Shown: piece after piece, positions 1 through 6,286 of the stretch
Numbering within the stretch: the first letter of the stretch is position 1
Layout of the letters: each line of letters starts with the position of its first letter
Assembly (NCBI GenBank): GCA_030656435.1
Contig: JAUSOA010000118.1
Span: 1 to 6,391, forward strand
Length of the DNA stretch: 6,391 nt
Source: Acholeplasmataceae bacterium
GTDB lineage: Bacteria > Bacillota_I > Bacilli_A > Acholeplasmatales > Acholeplasmataceae
Reading direction: 5' to 3'
Position numbers and translations under genes: made by a program
Notes under the pieces: generated by a model
Database searches by the model: none
What the model saw: only the letters and a program-made list of their open reading frames with translations
What the model was told of the DNA's origin: nothing

Positions 1-761
1 ACCTTATCCTTAAGTCCTAAATTCTTTAATATTTCCTTTGCAGCTTGAATTTCTAATACAGGATTATCAGTTAATGACACTCTAATCGTATTTCCGATTC
101 CCTCAGCAAGTAAAATACCGATACCCATCGCACTCTTAATCGCGCCACTAAATGCAGTTCCTGCCTCAGTTACACCTAAATGTAGTGGATAAGGAAAGGT
201 TTTCGCAGCCAATCTATATGCTTCAATCATTAATTTCATATCGGTTGCTTTTAAGGATAATGCGATATCATAAAAGCCCATCGACTCAAGTATCTCTACA
301 TGATGTCTTGCAGTTTCCACCATATTTTCAGCAGTAGGAGCCATTCTATTGGGTAATGATCCCGAATTGACACCAATACGAATCGGTATATTTTTCTTTT
401 TACAAGCCTCAACAACCTCCATGACGTGCTCACGCTTTGGAATATTGCCTGGATTCAATCTAATCTTATCAACACCTTGACGAATCGCTTCAAGAGCTAG
501 CCTATAATCAAAATGGATATCAGCAACAAGTGGTATTTTGATTTGTTTTTTGATTTCACCTAAAGATTGTGCATCCACCATATCTAAAACAGCAACACGA
601 ATAATCTCACAACCAGCTTCTTCAAGAGCTTTAATTTGTTTAACGGTTGCTTCAACATCCTTTGTCTGCGTGTTGGTCATACTTTGTATGTAGACCTTAT
701 TATTTCCGCCAAGCTGGTAGGGTCCTACCTGAACTTGTCTGGATTGTTCTCTAATTAACAT
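1..761 (-). CDS. ispG: 4-hydroxy-3-methylbut-2-enyl diphosphate synthase (IspG/GcpE), N-terminal 253 residues
   Basis: Cytosolic iron-sulfur enzyme of the MEP isoprenoid pathway; the family converts 2-C-methyl-erythritol 2,4-cyclodiphosphate to HMBPP, the substrate of IspH. Reading leftwards from the ATG at 761-759, 253 codons are open to the window edge. The TIM-barrel part is clearly IspG: VYIQSMTNTQTKDVEAT near residue 23, LVADIHFDYRLALEA, DKIRLNPGNI, IRIGVNSGSL, HLGVTEAGT, and IGNTIRVSLTDNPVLE close to the edge. The family is usually about 350-370 residues in its short form, so roughly 100 residues are missing, including the C-terminal cysteines that hold the 4Fe-4S cluster (CPxCGR region). 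The cut is the window edge, not a mutation. The start is supported by AGGTGA six bases upstream. The gene diverges from rpmG. A TATAAT lies at 780-785 on this strand, but no convincing -35 partner was found and the implied leader would be very short, so its promoter is unresolved. Confidence 0.96.
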   Translation of the reverse strand, partial: MLIREQSRQVQVGPYQLGGNNKVYIQSMTNTQTKDVEATVKQIKALEEAGCEIIRVAVLDMVDAQSLGEIKKQIKIPLVADIHFDYRLALEAIRQGVDKIRLNPGNIPKREHVMEVVEACKKKNIPIRIGVNSGSLPNRMAPTAENMVETARHHVEILESMGFYDIALSLKATDMKLMIEAYRLAAKTFPYPLHLGVTEAGTAFSGAIKSAMGIGILLAEGIGNTIRVSLTDNPVLEIQAAKEILKNLGLKDK

Positions 762-878
762 TTTTTATCACCTACATAGATTATATAGGAGAATACATAA
801 AAATGGTAGGTGAAATGCTTGATTGAATGGTGAATTGACTCGATTTAGGGCATATATAAAAATTAACGCATTAAATGA

Positions 879-907
879 TTGAAAAATAGATATTGTTTTG
901 TTATAAT
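879..907 (+). promoter_or_regulatory. SigA-type promoter for rpmG
   Basis: TTGAAA (879-884) and a perfect TATAAT (902-907) are separated by exactly 17 bases. Transcription would begin near 914, giving a leader of about 20 bases that contains GGAGG at 922-926, eight bases before the rpmG ATG. AT-rich sequence upstream (about 852-875) could act as an UP element, which is inference. The promoter settles the start: an in-frame ATG at 893 lies between the -35 and -10 boxes and cannot be in the transcript. Confidence 0.85.
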
Positions 908-934
908 GTATTCGTACGTTTGGAGGAAAATATC

Positions 935-1084
935 ATGCGAGACCTAGTCAAATTGGTTTGTACAGAATGTGGCGAAGAAAACTATCATACTACCAAGAAT
1001 AAAAAAGCTCATCCAGAGCGCTTGGAAATGAAAAAGTACTGCCCACGTGAAAGAAAAGCTACAACCCATAAAGAAAAGAAATAA
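935..1084 (+). CDS. rpmG: 50S ribosomal protein L33 (bL33)
   Basis: Small basic protein of the large ribosomal subunit, near the tRNA exit site in characterised ribosomes. The 49-residue length is standard for the family. The sequence shows VCTECGEENYHTTKNKK, then HPERLEMKKYCPR and a basic THKEKK tail, all typical of bL33. The zinc-ribbon pattern is incomplete: Cys9 and Cys12 form the first CxxC, Cys36 stands alone, and the position of a fourth cysteine (residue 39) is Glu. Three-cysteine forms of this kind occur among Firmicutes next to full four-cysteine paralogues. The start at 935 is chosen over the in-frame ATG at 893 because GGAGG lies eight bases before it and 893 is inside the promoter. 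The gene is transcribed away from ispG and is followed directly by a terminator, so it appears to be its own short transcription unit. Confidence 0.96.
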   Translation: MRDLVKLVCTECGEENYHTTKNKKAHPERLEMKKYCPRERKATTHKEKK

Positions 1085-1110
1085 GCTATTCTTGGAATAG
1101 TTTTTTTTCT
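1083..1110 (+). terminator. Rho-independent terminator after rpmG
   Basis: CTATTC (1086-1091), loop TTG and GAATAG (1095-1100) form a short stem, extendable by a G-U and two A-U pairs. Eight T (1101-1108) follow at once. The stem is AT-rich and weak, so partial read-through into the hydrolase gene 11 bases beyond it is plausible. Confidence 0.75.
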
Positions 1111-1120
1111 ATGAGAAAAT

Positions 1121-1735
1121 ATGAATACATTTAAAGAGAAAAATGATTTTGCCCACGGTTATTTAATCTGTCGATTCGATTCCTGCCTTTTAATTGATCC
1201 TTCGCATGACTATGAGGATATACAAGCAGCACTGATGGGTAGAACACTACTTGGAATATTATTAACACATGCACATCAAGATCATATCCATTTAATTGGA
1301 GAATTTGATGTTCCTATTTACATGCACTTAGATGATGCGCATCTTTTGTTTGAGGATCAGTATAACGGATATGCACCCAAGGCACATCCTTATAAGAGAA
1401 AGAATATGAGTTTCATCTATGTAAAGCATTTAGATAAAATTCCATTAGCAGATCAGTATGTCGAAGTTTATCATACACCAGGACATACAAAGGGAAGTCT
1501 ATGCTTTCTTTATGAACAAAGACTTTTTACAGGAGATACCCTTTTTAAAGAATCTGTTGGGAGACATGATCTCTATTCAGGAAATCTTGTAGATTTACGA
1601 AAAAGTATTCTAATGCTATGTAGTCTACCAGGAAATATTAAAATCTATCCAGGACATGACGAAATTTCATCGATACGCTATGAAACTAAAAACAACCCCT
1701 TTTATTTGAAGTGGGCAAAGCAATCACAAAAATAA
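1121..1735 (+). CDS. Metallo-beta-lactamase-fold hydrolase, glyoxalase II-like
   Basis: A 204-residue single-domain MBL-fold protein, probably cytosolic since no signal peptide or membrane segment is visible. All metal-site motifs of the family are present: THAHQDH (His50, His52, Asp54, His55), TPGHTKGS (His122), TGDTLF (Asp139) and YPGHDE (His179). VGRHDLYSGN at about 146-155 resembles the GRxDL segment of short glyoxalase-II-like enzymes of the YcbL type. This supports a two-metal hydrolase, often acting on thioesters such as S-lactoylglutathione or related thiols, but the substrate cannot be read from sequence and the C-terminal helical domain of true glyoxalase II is absent. The ATG at 1121 is the first possible in-frame start, since an in-frame TGA lies at 1112-1114. 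Its ribosome site is poor (only GAGA nearby). No promoter was found, so expression may depend on read-through from rpmG. A terminator follows directly. Confidence 0.9.
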   Translation: MNTFKEKNDFAHGYLICRFDSCLLIDPSHDYEDIQAALMGRTLLGILLTHAHQDHIHLIGEFDVPIYMHLDDAHLLFEDQYNGYAPKAHPYKRKNMSFIYVKHLDKIPLADQYVEVYHTPGHTKGSLCFLYEQRLFTGDTLFKESVGRHDLYSGNLVDLRKSILMLCSLPGNIKIYPGHDEISSIRYETKNNPFYLKWAKQSQK

Positions 1736-1762
1736 GACACTTTAGTGTCTTTTATTTTTTTA
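1734..1762 (+). terminator. Rho-independent terminator after the MBL hydrolase gene
   Basis: AAGACAC (1734-1740), loop TTTA and GTGTCTT (1745-1751) form a seven-base-pair stem beginning inside the TAA stop codon. The T-rich tail continues to about 1761. It separates the hydrolase gene from the heat-shock operon, whose promoter starts 21 bases further on. Confidence 0.85.
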
Positions 1763-1782
1763 TGAAAAATAGCACATAATAC

Positions 1783-1811
1783 TTGACAGTGCCAATCAAT
1801 TATAATACAAT
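1783..1811 (+). promoter_or_regulatory. SigA-type promoter of the hrcA-grpE-dnaK-dnaJ operon
   Basis: A perfect -35 box TTGACA (1783-1788) and TACAAT (1806-1811) are 17 bases apart. A better-looking TATAAT at 1801-1806 overlaps, but is only 12 bases from the -35 and is therefore disfavoured. The start of transcription is predicted near 1818, at the left edge of the CIRCE operator, so HrcA bound there would block initiation or promoter escape. Confidence 0.85.
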
Positions 1812-1822
1812 AAAGTTGGCAC
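1789..1822. repeat. Inverted repeat GTGCCAA / TTGGCAC flanking the -10 box
   Basis: GTGCCAA (1789-1795) and TTGGCAC (1816-1822) are perfect reverse complements separated by 20 bases that include the -10 region. The right copy is also the left arm of the CIRCE element. The left copy, read as CAGTGCCAA (1787-1795), matches the CIRCE right arm GAGTGCTAA at seven of nine bases. It lies upstream of the predicted transcript start, so it would act as DNA rather than as an RNA hairpin. A role as an extra HrcA half-site is inference. Confidence 0.5.
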
Positions 1823-1842
1823 AAAACCCAAATGAGTGCTAA
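1816..1842. promoter_or_regulatory. CIRCE operator (HrcA binding site), left arm degenerate
   Basis: The CIRCE consensus is TTAGCACTC, nine spacer bases, GAGTGCTAA. Here the right arm GAGTGCTAA (1834-1842) is perfect, the spacer is nine bases, and the left arm TTGGCACAA (1816-1824) matches six of nine. The total length of 27 bases is canonical. It sits between the predicted transcription start and the GAGGTG ribosome site of hrcA (1845-1850), the usual place for HrcA autoregulation. In other species release of HrcA on heat shock, modulated by GroEL, derepresses the operon. Confidence 0.88.
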
Positions 1843-1855
1843 ATGAGGTGTACGA

Positions 1856-2869
1856 ATGATTACCAGCAGACAAAAACTGATACTGAAAGCAATCATTGAA
1901 GCTTATGTCAAGGATGCTCAACCAGTAGGATCAAAAGCACTCACCCAGATGCCATATCTGAAATTTTCTAGTGCAACCCTAAGATATGATATGGCGCAGC
2001 TAGAAGAACTTGGCTATTTAGAAAAAACTCATACATCGAGTGGACGTGTTCCATCTGAAATGGGTTATCGCTATTATGTAGAACATTTGGTGACTAGAGA
2101 TGCAAAGGTCATGGAAAAATATCCATTGATTGATGAGATATTTATCAAAAACAAACTTGGTAGAGAACAAGCAGTTGAAGAAGCCATTCATTTACTATCA
2201 GAACTCACCAATTATACGGCAATGGCAATCGGTCCAACACATCAAATGTCAACAATTAAAAAAATTGATTTCATCCCACTAGGGGAACATGATGCAGTTG
2301 TTTTAATTGTTACCGATCAAGGACACGTACAGCATCAAAATATTACCATTCCTGAAGACATGAAGATTAATGATTTGAAAGAAGTCATAAAGACTTTAGA
2401 TGATTTACTCAGAGATAGATTGATTACAGACGCTAAAGAAATTTTAGAAACTGAATTTGCAAAATCTGAAATTGAGTCATTCATTGAATATCAATCACAA
2501 CTCGTTCACTCATTTATTCATGCATTTTCAAAATTTGCAGCGGAAAACTTTTATTTATCTGGTGTTACCAACGTATTTGAGCAGCCCGAGTTTCATAATG
2601 TAAGGCATATCAAAAATTTTGTTGAAATGCTAGATCGTCGAGAGCTTGTCAAATTGATTGGGGATCATGAAGGATTAAGTATTAGGTTTGGAAGTGACTT
2701 GCAGTTTATACCCATGGAAAACTGCACAATGATTTCAATTCCTTACCGCATTAGTGATGAAGAGCATGGAACAATAGCAGTCTTAGGCCCGACAAGAATG
2801 GAATATAGTAAGGTCATTCCTTTAGTGGAATACATCGCGAGTAATATCGGCAAATTATATAAAAAGTAG
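1856..2869 (+). CDS. hrcA: Heat-inducible transcription repressor HrcA
   Basis: DNA-binding repressor of class I heat-shock genes through CIRCE, here controlling its own operon. The 337-residue length is normal (about 340). An N-terminal winged helix-turn-helix (about residues 1-75) shows ITSRQKLILKAIIEAYV, PVGSKAL, SSATLRYDMAQLEELGYL and HTSSGRVPSEMGYRYYV. The remainder corresponds to the GAF-like and dimerisation regions, including TAMAIGP near residue 123 and ISIPYRISDEEHGTIAVLGPTRMEY near the end. In the recognition helix the usual ATIRND reads ATLRYD, so Asn is replaced by Tyr44. The start ATG at 1856 has GAGGTG five bases upstream. The gene ends with TAG (2867-2869), which overlaps the grpE ribosome site and falls at the expected family C-terminus, evidence that TAG normally terminates in this organism. 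It is first gene of the operon. Confidence 0.97.
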   Translation: MITSRQKLILKAIIEAYVKDAQPVGSKALTQMPYLKFSSATLRYDMAQLEELGYLEKTHTSSGRVPSEMGYRYYVEHLVTRDAKVMEKYPLIDEIFIKNKLGREQAVEEAIHLLSELTNYTAMAIGPTHQMSTIKKIDFIPLGEHDAVVLIVTDQGHVQHQNITIPEDMKINDLKEVIKTLDDLLRDRLITDAKEILETEFAKSEIESFIEYQSQLVHSFIHAFSKFAAENFYLSGVTNVFEQPEFHNVRHIKNFVEMLDRRELVKLIGDHEGLSIRFGSDLQFIPMENCTMISIPYRISDEEHGTIAVLGPTRMEYSKVIPLVEYIASNIGKLYKK

Positions 2870-2882
2870 AGGATGATTAAAA

Positions 2883-3449
2883 ATGGATGATAAAAAAGAA
2901 GCGAAATTAATGACTGACGAAGTGGTTCAAGAAGACCATGAAGTCAAAAAAGATAAGAAAAACAAGCATAAAGAACAGATTGAAAAGCTAGAAAATGAAA
3001 TTAAGGATTTAAAGGATAAGTTACTTAGAAATGCTGCAGAGCTTGAGAACTTCAAAAAAAGAGTGCATGCAGAACGTATTCAAGAAAGAAAATATGCATC
3101 TAAAAATTTGATTGGGGATATTCTAAACCCGTTAGATCAAATGAATAAAGTCGTCAATATGACAACAGAGGATGCAATGCTAAAAAACTTTTTAATCGGT
3201 TTCAAGATGATTAATGACTCATTATATAATGTGTTAATCTCTGATGGATTAAAAGAAATCGATGCACTCAACCAACCATTCAATCCCAATTATCATTATG
3301 CGATTGAAAAGGTGAGCGACAAAGAAAAACCCAATGGTATTAACCTAGAAGTTATTCAAAAAGGATATACATATAAAGATCAACTACTTAGACCAGCAAT
3401 GGTTAAAATTAACGAATGGAGCGAAGAAGAAAATGGCAAAGACGAATAA
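2883..3449 (+). CDS. grpE: Nucleotide exchange factor GrpE
   Basis: Cytosolic homodimeric co-chaperone that releases ADP from DnaK and acts as a thermosensor in characterised bacteria. The protein is 188 residues, within the normal range. A very charged N-terminus (about 1-30) leads into a long coiled-coil helix, EQIEKLENEIKDLKDKLLRNAAELENFKKRV (in part; about residues 31-61), continuing through the LIGDILNPLDQM region near 76-87. The C-terminal beta domain that contacts the DnaK nucleotide-binding lobe carries FNPNYHYAIEKV (133-144) and VIQKGYTYKDQLLRPAMVKI (157-176), the GrpE signature region. The start is 13 bases after hrcA, with AGAGG (2868-2872) made partly from the hrcA stop codon. The last 17 bases overlap the start of dnaK in another frame, suggesting translational coupling. 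Confidence 0.97.
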   Translation: MDDKKEAKLMTDEVVQEDHEVKKDKKNKHKEQIEKLENEIKDLKDKLLRNAAELENFKKRVHAERIQERKYASKNLIGDILNPLDQMNKVVNMTTEDAMLKNFLIGFKMINDSLYNVLISDGLKEIDALNQPFNPNYHYAIEKVSDKEKPNGINLEVIQKGYTYKDQLLRPAMVKINEWSEEENGKDE

Positions 3450-5262
3450 AATTATTGGTATCGACTTAGGAACTACCAACTCATGTGTTTCCGTAATGGA
3501 AGGCGGAGAAGTCAAAGTTATTCCAAACGCTGAAGGTGGAAGAACTACACCATCAGTCGTATCATTTAAAGGTGATGATATTAGTGTAGGTGACGTTGCT
3601 AAACGTCAAGTCATCACAAATCCAAACACAGTAAGCTCAATTAAGCGTCATATGGGCGATCTCAATTACCGTGTGGATATTAACGGAAAAAAATACACCC
3701 CACAAGAAATTTCAGCAATGATTCTTCAAAATTTAAAGAAAACAGCTGAAGACTATTTAGGAGCTACAGTGACTCAAGCAGTCATTACTGTTCCAGCGTA
3801 TTTTAATGATGCACAACGTCAAGCAACAAAGGATGCAGGTAAAATTGCAGGACTTGATGTCAAACGTATTATTAATGAACCAACTGCAGCAGCACTTGCC
3901 TATGGTATTGATAAGACAGATAAAGAACAAACTGTCCTAGTCTTTGACCTAGGTGGTGGAACATTTGACGTATCGATTCTAAGACTCGCTGATGGAACAT
4001 TTGAAGTTATTTCAACATCAGGGGATAACAAACTTGGTGGAGACGACTTTGATGATTTAATTATCAAGTACTTAGTTGAAGATTTCAAGAAAGAAAACAA
4101 GGTTGACTTATCCTTAGATAAGATGGCTTTACAAAGACTTAAAGATGCTGCTGAAAAAGCGAAAAAAGAACTTTCTGGTGTGACATCTTCACAGATTTCT
4201 CTACCATTTATTTCGATGGGAGTCGCAGGACCTCTACACTTAGAAATGACATTAACTCGTGCGAAATTTAATGAACTTACTGCAAGTTTAGTTGAACGTT
4301 GCGTCGGACCAGTTAGAAGAGCATTATCGGATGCAAAGATGACACATAAGGATATTGACCAAGTTCTACTTGTTGGTGGATCGACTAGAACTCCAGCAGT
4401 CCAAGAAATGGTAAAAAGAGAATTAAATAAAGAACCAAATAAGAGTGTAAATCCAGATGAAGTTGTAGCAATGGGTGCTGCGATTCAAGGTGGCGTTCTA
4501 GCTGGTGATGTGAAGGATGTATTGTTATTAGACGTTACACCATTATCACTAGGTATTGAAACCTTAGGTGGAGTATTCACAAAGCTTATTGAAAGAAATA
4601 CAACCATTCCAACATCGAAGTCACAGGTGTTTTCTACAGCAGCTGATAATCAGCCAGCAGTAGATATCCATGTTCTCCAAGGAGAAAGAAGCATGGCTTC
4701 TGATAATAAAACATTAGGACGTTTCCAATTAGGAAGCATTCCAGCAGCTCCTCGTGGAGTTCCACAAATCGAAGTATCCTTTGATATTGATGCCAACGGT
4801 ATCGTATCTGTTAAGGCTAAGGATTTAGGCACAAATAAGGAACAAAAAATTACAATCAGTGGTACTGGCTCTCTATCTAAAGAAGATATTGAACGCATGG
4901 TCAAGGAAGCTGAAGAACAAGCAGAAGCAGATAAGCAAAAACGTGAAGAAGCTGATGCAAGAAATGACGCTTCAAACCTTATTTTCCAAACCAATAAAGC
5001 AATGGAAGATTTGAAGGATGAAGTGGATTCAAAAACAAAAACTAAACTCCAAGGTTTAATTAAAGATCTTGAAGATGCATTAAATGGTACTGATGTAGAA
5101 TTGATTAAGTCAAGAAAACAAGCACTTGAAAAAGATGCTCAGGATATTGCTGTCAAGGCATATCAAAAGGCACAGGAAAAACATCAGGCTGAACATGGCA
5201 CTGAAGATCAAGGTCACAACGGTAAAGACAATACTGTCGATGCTGAATTCGAAGAAAAATAA
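3433..5262 (+). CDS. dnaK: Molecular chaperone DnaK (Hsp70)
   Basis: ATP-dependent chaperone that binds exposed hydrophobic segments of unfolded proteins in the cytosol. The 609 residues match Gram-positive DnaK; the roughly 24-residue insert of proteobacterial proteins is missing, as SIKRHMGDLNYRVDINGKK runs straight on. In the nucleotide-binding domain (about 1-361) are phosphate loop 1 IGIDLGTTNS (8-17), NEPTAAALAYG (Glu149-Pro150-Thr151), phosphate loop 2 VFDLGGGTFDVSIL (from 170) and adenosine motif VGGSTR (314-319). The linker VLLLDV (363-368) precedes the substrate-binding beta domain starting at TPLSLGIETLGG, then the helical lid (about 485-590). The tail ends VDAEFEEK, close to the common Gram-positive DAEFEE ending. 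The ATG at 3433 lies within grpE; the nearest Shine-Dalgarno-like sequence, GGAG at 3418-3421, is 11 bases away, so coupling to grpE translation is likely. Confidence 0.98.
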   Translation: MAKTNKIIGIDLGTTNSCVSVMEGGEVKVIPNAEGGRTTPSVVSFKGDDISVGDVAKRQVITNPNTVSSIKRHMGDLNYRVDINGKKYTPQEISAMILQNLKKTAEDYLGATVTQAVITVPAYFNDAQRQATKDAGKIAGLDVKRIINEPTAAALAYGIDKTDKEQTVLVFDLGGGTFDVSILRLADGTFEVISTSGDNKLGGDDFDDLIIKYLVEDFKKENKVDLSLDKMALQRLKDAAEKAKKELSGVTSSQISLPFISMGVAGPLHLEMTLTRAKFNELTASLVERCVGPVRRALSDAKMTHKDIDQVLLVGGSTRTPAVQEMVKRELNKEPNKSVNPDEVVAMGAAIQGGVLAGDVKDVLLLDVTPLSLGIETLGGVFTKLIERNTTIPTSKSQVFSTAADNQPAVDIHVLQGERSMASDNKTLGRFQLGSIPAAPRGVPQIEVSFDIDANGIVSVKAKDLGTNKEQKITISGTGSLSKEDIERMVKEAEEQAEADKQKREEADARNDASNLIFQTNKAMEDLKDEVDSKTKTKLQGLIKDLEDALNGTDVELIKSRKQALEKDAQDIAVKAYQKAQEKHQAEHGTEDQGHNGKDNTVDAEFEEK

Positions 5263-5268
5263 AAAAAC

Positions 5269-5292
5269 GGAGTAGGACTTTTGTCCTACTTT
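5269..5292 (+). terminator. Hairpin between dnaK and dnaJ, possible attenuator or partial terminator
   Basis: AGTAGGAC (5271-5278), loop TTTT and GTCCTACT (5283-5290) form an eight-base-pair perfect stem, extendable by two G-U pairs. The tail is only TTT before AAAC, so a full terminator is unlikely. Its position suggests partial termination or mRNA stabilisation that sets dnaK above dnaJ. It ends seven bases before the dnaJ ribosome site (GGAG, 5300-5303). Confidence 0.6.
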
Positions 5293-5311
5293 AAACTATG
5301 GAGTTGATGTT

Positions 5312-6286
5312 ATGGCAGATAAAAGAGATTACTATGACGTCCTTGGGATTACCAAGGCTGCGTCAGATGATGAAATAAAAAAAGCTTACCGCAATTTAGC
5401 GAAGAAATATCACCCCGATGTTTCTAAGGAATCCAATGCAGAAGCTAAATTTAAAGAAGTCCAAGAGGCTTATGATACCTTAAGTGATCCACAAAAAAGA
5501 GCAGGCTATGACCAATATGGTCATCAAGGAAATCCTTTTGGTGGAGCAGGTGGTCAAGGCTTTGGTGGCTTTGGTGATATGGGTGGATTCTCTGATATCT
5601 TCAGCCAGTTTTTTGGTGGTGGAGGCAGAACTCGTTCTCAACAAAGTCATAGTGGACCACAGCGCGGCGATGATTTAGAACGCACAATGACCATCGATTT
5701 CATGGAGGCTGTTTTAGGTATCAAAAAAACGATTAACGTCGAAGTTGAAGAGGAATGCCATGTTTGTCATGGTTCAGGAGCAGAATCGAGTAAGGATATC
5801 GAAGCATGCGACAGATGTCATGGTGATGGATTCATCAATGTCGAGCAACGCACGATGTTTGGTGCGATGCGTACACAACAGGTTTGTCCAAAATGTGGTG
5901 GCGCTGGAAAGATTATTAAAAAGCGTTGTAATACATGTAATGGTAAGGGTCGCGTTAAAAATCAAAAGACCGTTGATGTGAATATTCCAGCAGGAGTCGA
6001 TAACAATATGTCTTTAAAGGTTGCTGGTTATGGATCTGGTGGTGCTAGAGGTGGAGAAAAGGGCGATTTATTCCTAAACTTCAGAGTTAGACCACATAAG
6101 GTTTTTCAGAGACAAGGCGATGATATCATCCTAGAGGTTCCAATTACTTTCACTCAGGCAGTGCTTGGTGCAAGTGTTGAAATTCCTACCATTTATGGAG
6201 ATGTTGATCTAAAGATTCCAGCAGGAATCGAGCATGGAACGATTCTCAGAATGCGTGAAAAGGGTGTGGCAAATGTCAGATCTTAG
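5312..6286 (+). CDS. dnaJ: Chaperone DnaJ (Hsp40), reading frame ended by an in-frame TAG
   Basis: Co-chaperone that binds unfolded substrates and stimulates DnaK ATP hydrolysis. Type I domain order is complete up to the stop. The J domain is at about 5-70 with HPD at 34-36. A Gly/Phe-rich region (about 73-105) follows, then the zinc-finger domain with all four CxxCxGxG repeats starting at Cys149, Cys166, Cys192 and Cys206, and then the C-terminal substrate-binding domains from about 214. The start ATG has GGAG (5300-5303) eight bases upstream, 49 bases after dnaK. The frame ends at codon 325 with TAG (6284-6286), whereas family members run about 370-380 residues. The same frame continues as DnaJ after the stop (see the next entry). 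If translation stops here, the last beta strand of the second C-terminal domain and the dimerisation helix are lost, though J domain and zinc fingers remain. Confidence 0.95.
   Translation: MADKRDYYDVLGITKAASDDEIKKAYRNLAKKYHPDVSKESNAEAKFKEVQEAYDTLSDPQKRAGYDQYGHQGNPFGGAGGQGFGGFGDMGGFSDIFSQFFGGGGRTRSQQSHSGPQRGDDLERTMTIDFMEAVLGIKKTINVEVEEECHVCHGSGAESSKDIEACDRCHGDGFINVEQRTMFGAMRTQQVCPKCGGAGKIIKKRCNTCNGKGRVKNQKTVDVNIPAGVDNNMSLKVAGYGSGGARGGEKGDLFLNFRVRPHKVFQRQGDDIILEVPITFTQAVLGASVEIPTIYGDVDLKIPAGIEHGTILRMREKGVANVRS

Noticed and set aside
152..337. 61-codon plus-strand frame antisense to ispG
   Set aside because: It is a shadow of the clearly coding ispG frame and shows no ribosome site or recognisable sequence.
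835..860. TTGACT with TATAAA as a second promoter in the ispG-rpmG spacer
   Set aside because: The spacing is only 14 bases, and a near-consensus 17-base promoter lies just downstream.
893..934. Longer rpmG reading frame beginning at ATG 893, adding 14 residues
   Set aside because: The ATG lies between the -35 and -10 boxes, upstream of the predicted transcript start. bL33 is normally about 49 residues, and GGAGG serves the ATG at 935.
1111..1134. Seven-codon leader frame (MRKYEYI) overlapping the start of the hydrolase gene
   Set aside because: It has no ribosome site, sits right after the terminator U-tract, and shows no regulatory sequence such as a run of one amino acid.
1702..1896. 64-codon minus-strand frame across the hydrolase terminator and hrcA promoter
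   Set aside because: It runs through a terminator, promoter and CIRCE operator, and its composition is that of translated AT-rich non-coding DNA.
4650..4994. 114-codon open frame on the minus strand inside dnaK, and a 66-codon one at 3900-4100
   Set aside because: Antisense frames within dnaK are common by-products of its codon use. They have no ribosome site, and their translations look like complement artefacts rich in Ser and Leu.
5484..5981. Plus and minus strand short frames inside dnaJ
   Set aside because: They overlap the Gly/Phe and zinc-finger coding parts of dnaJ in other frames and lack start signals.
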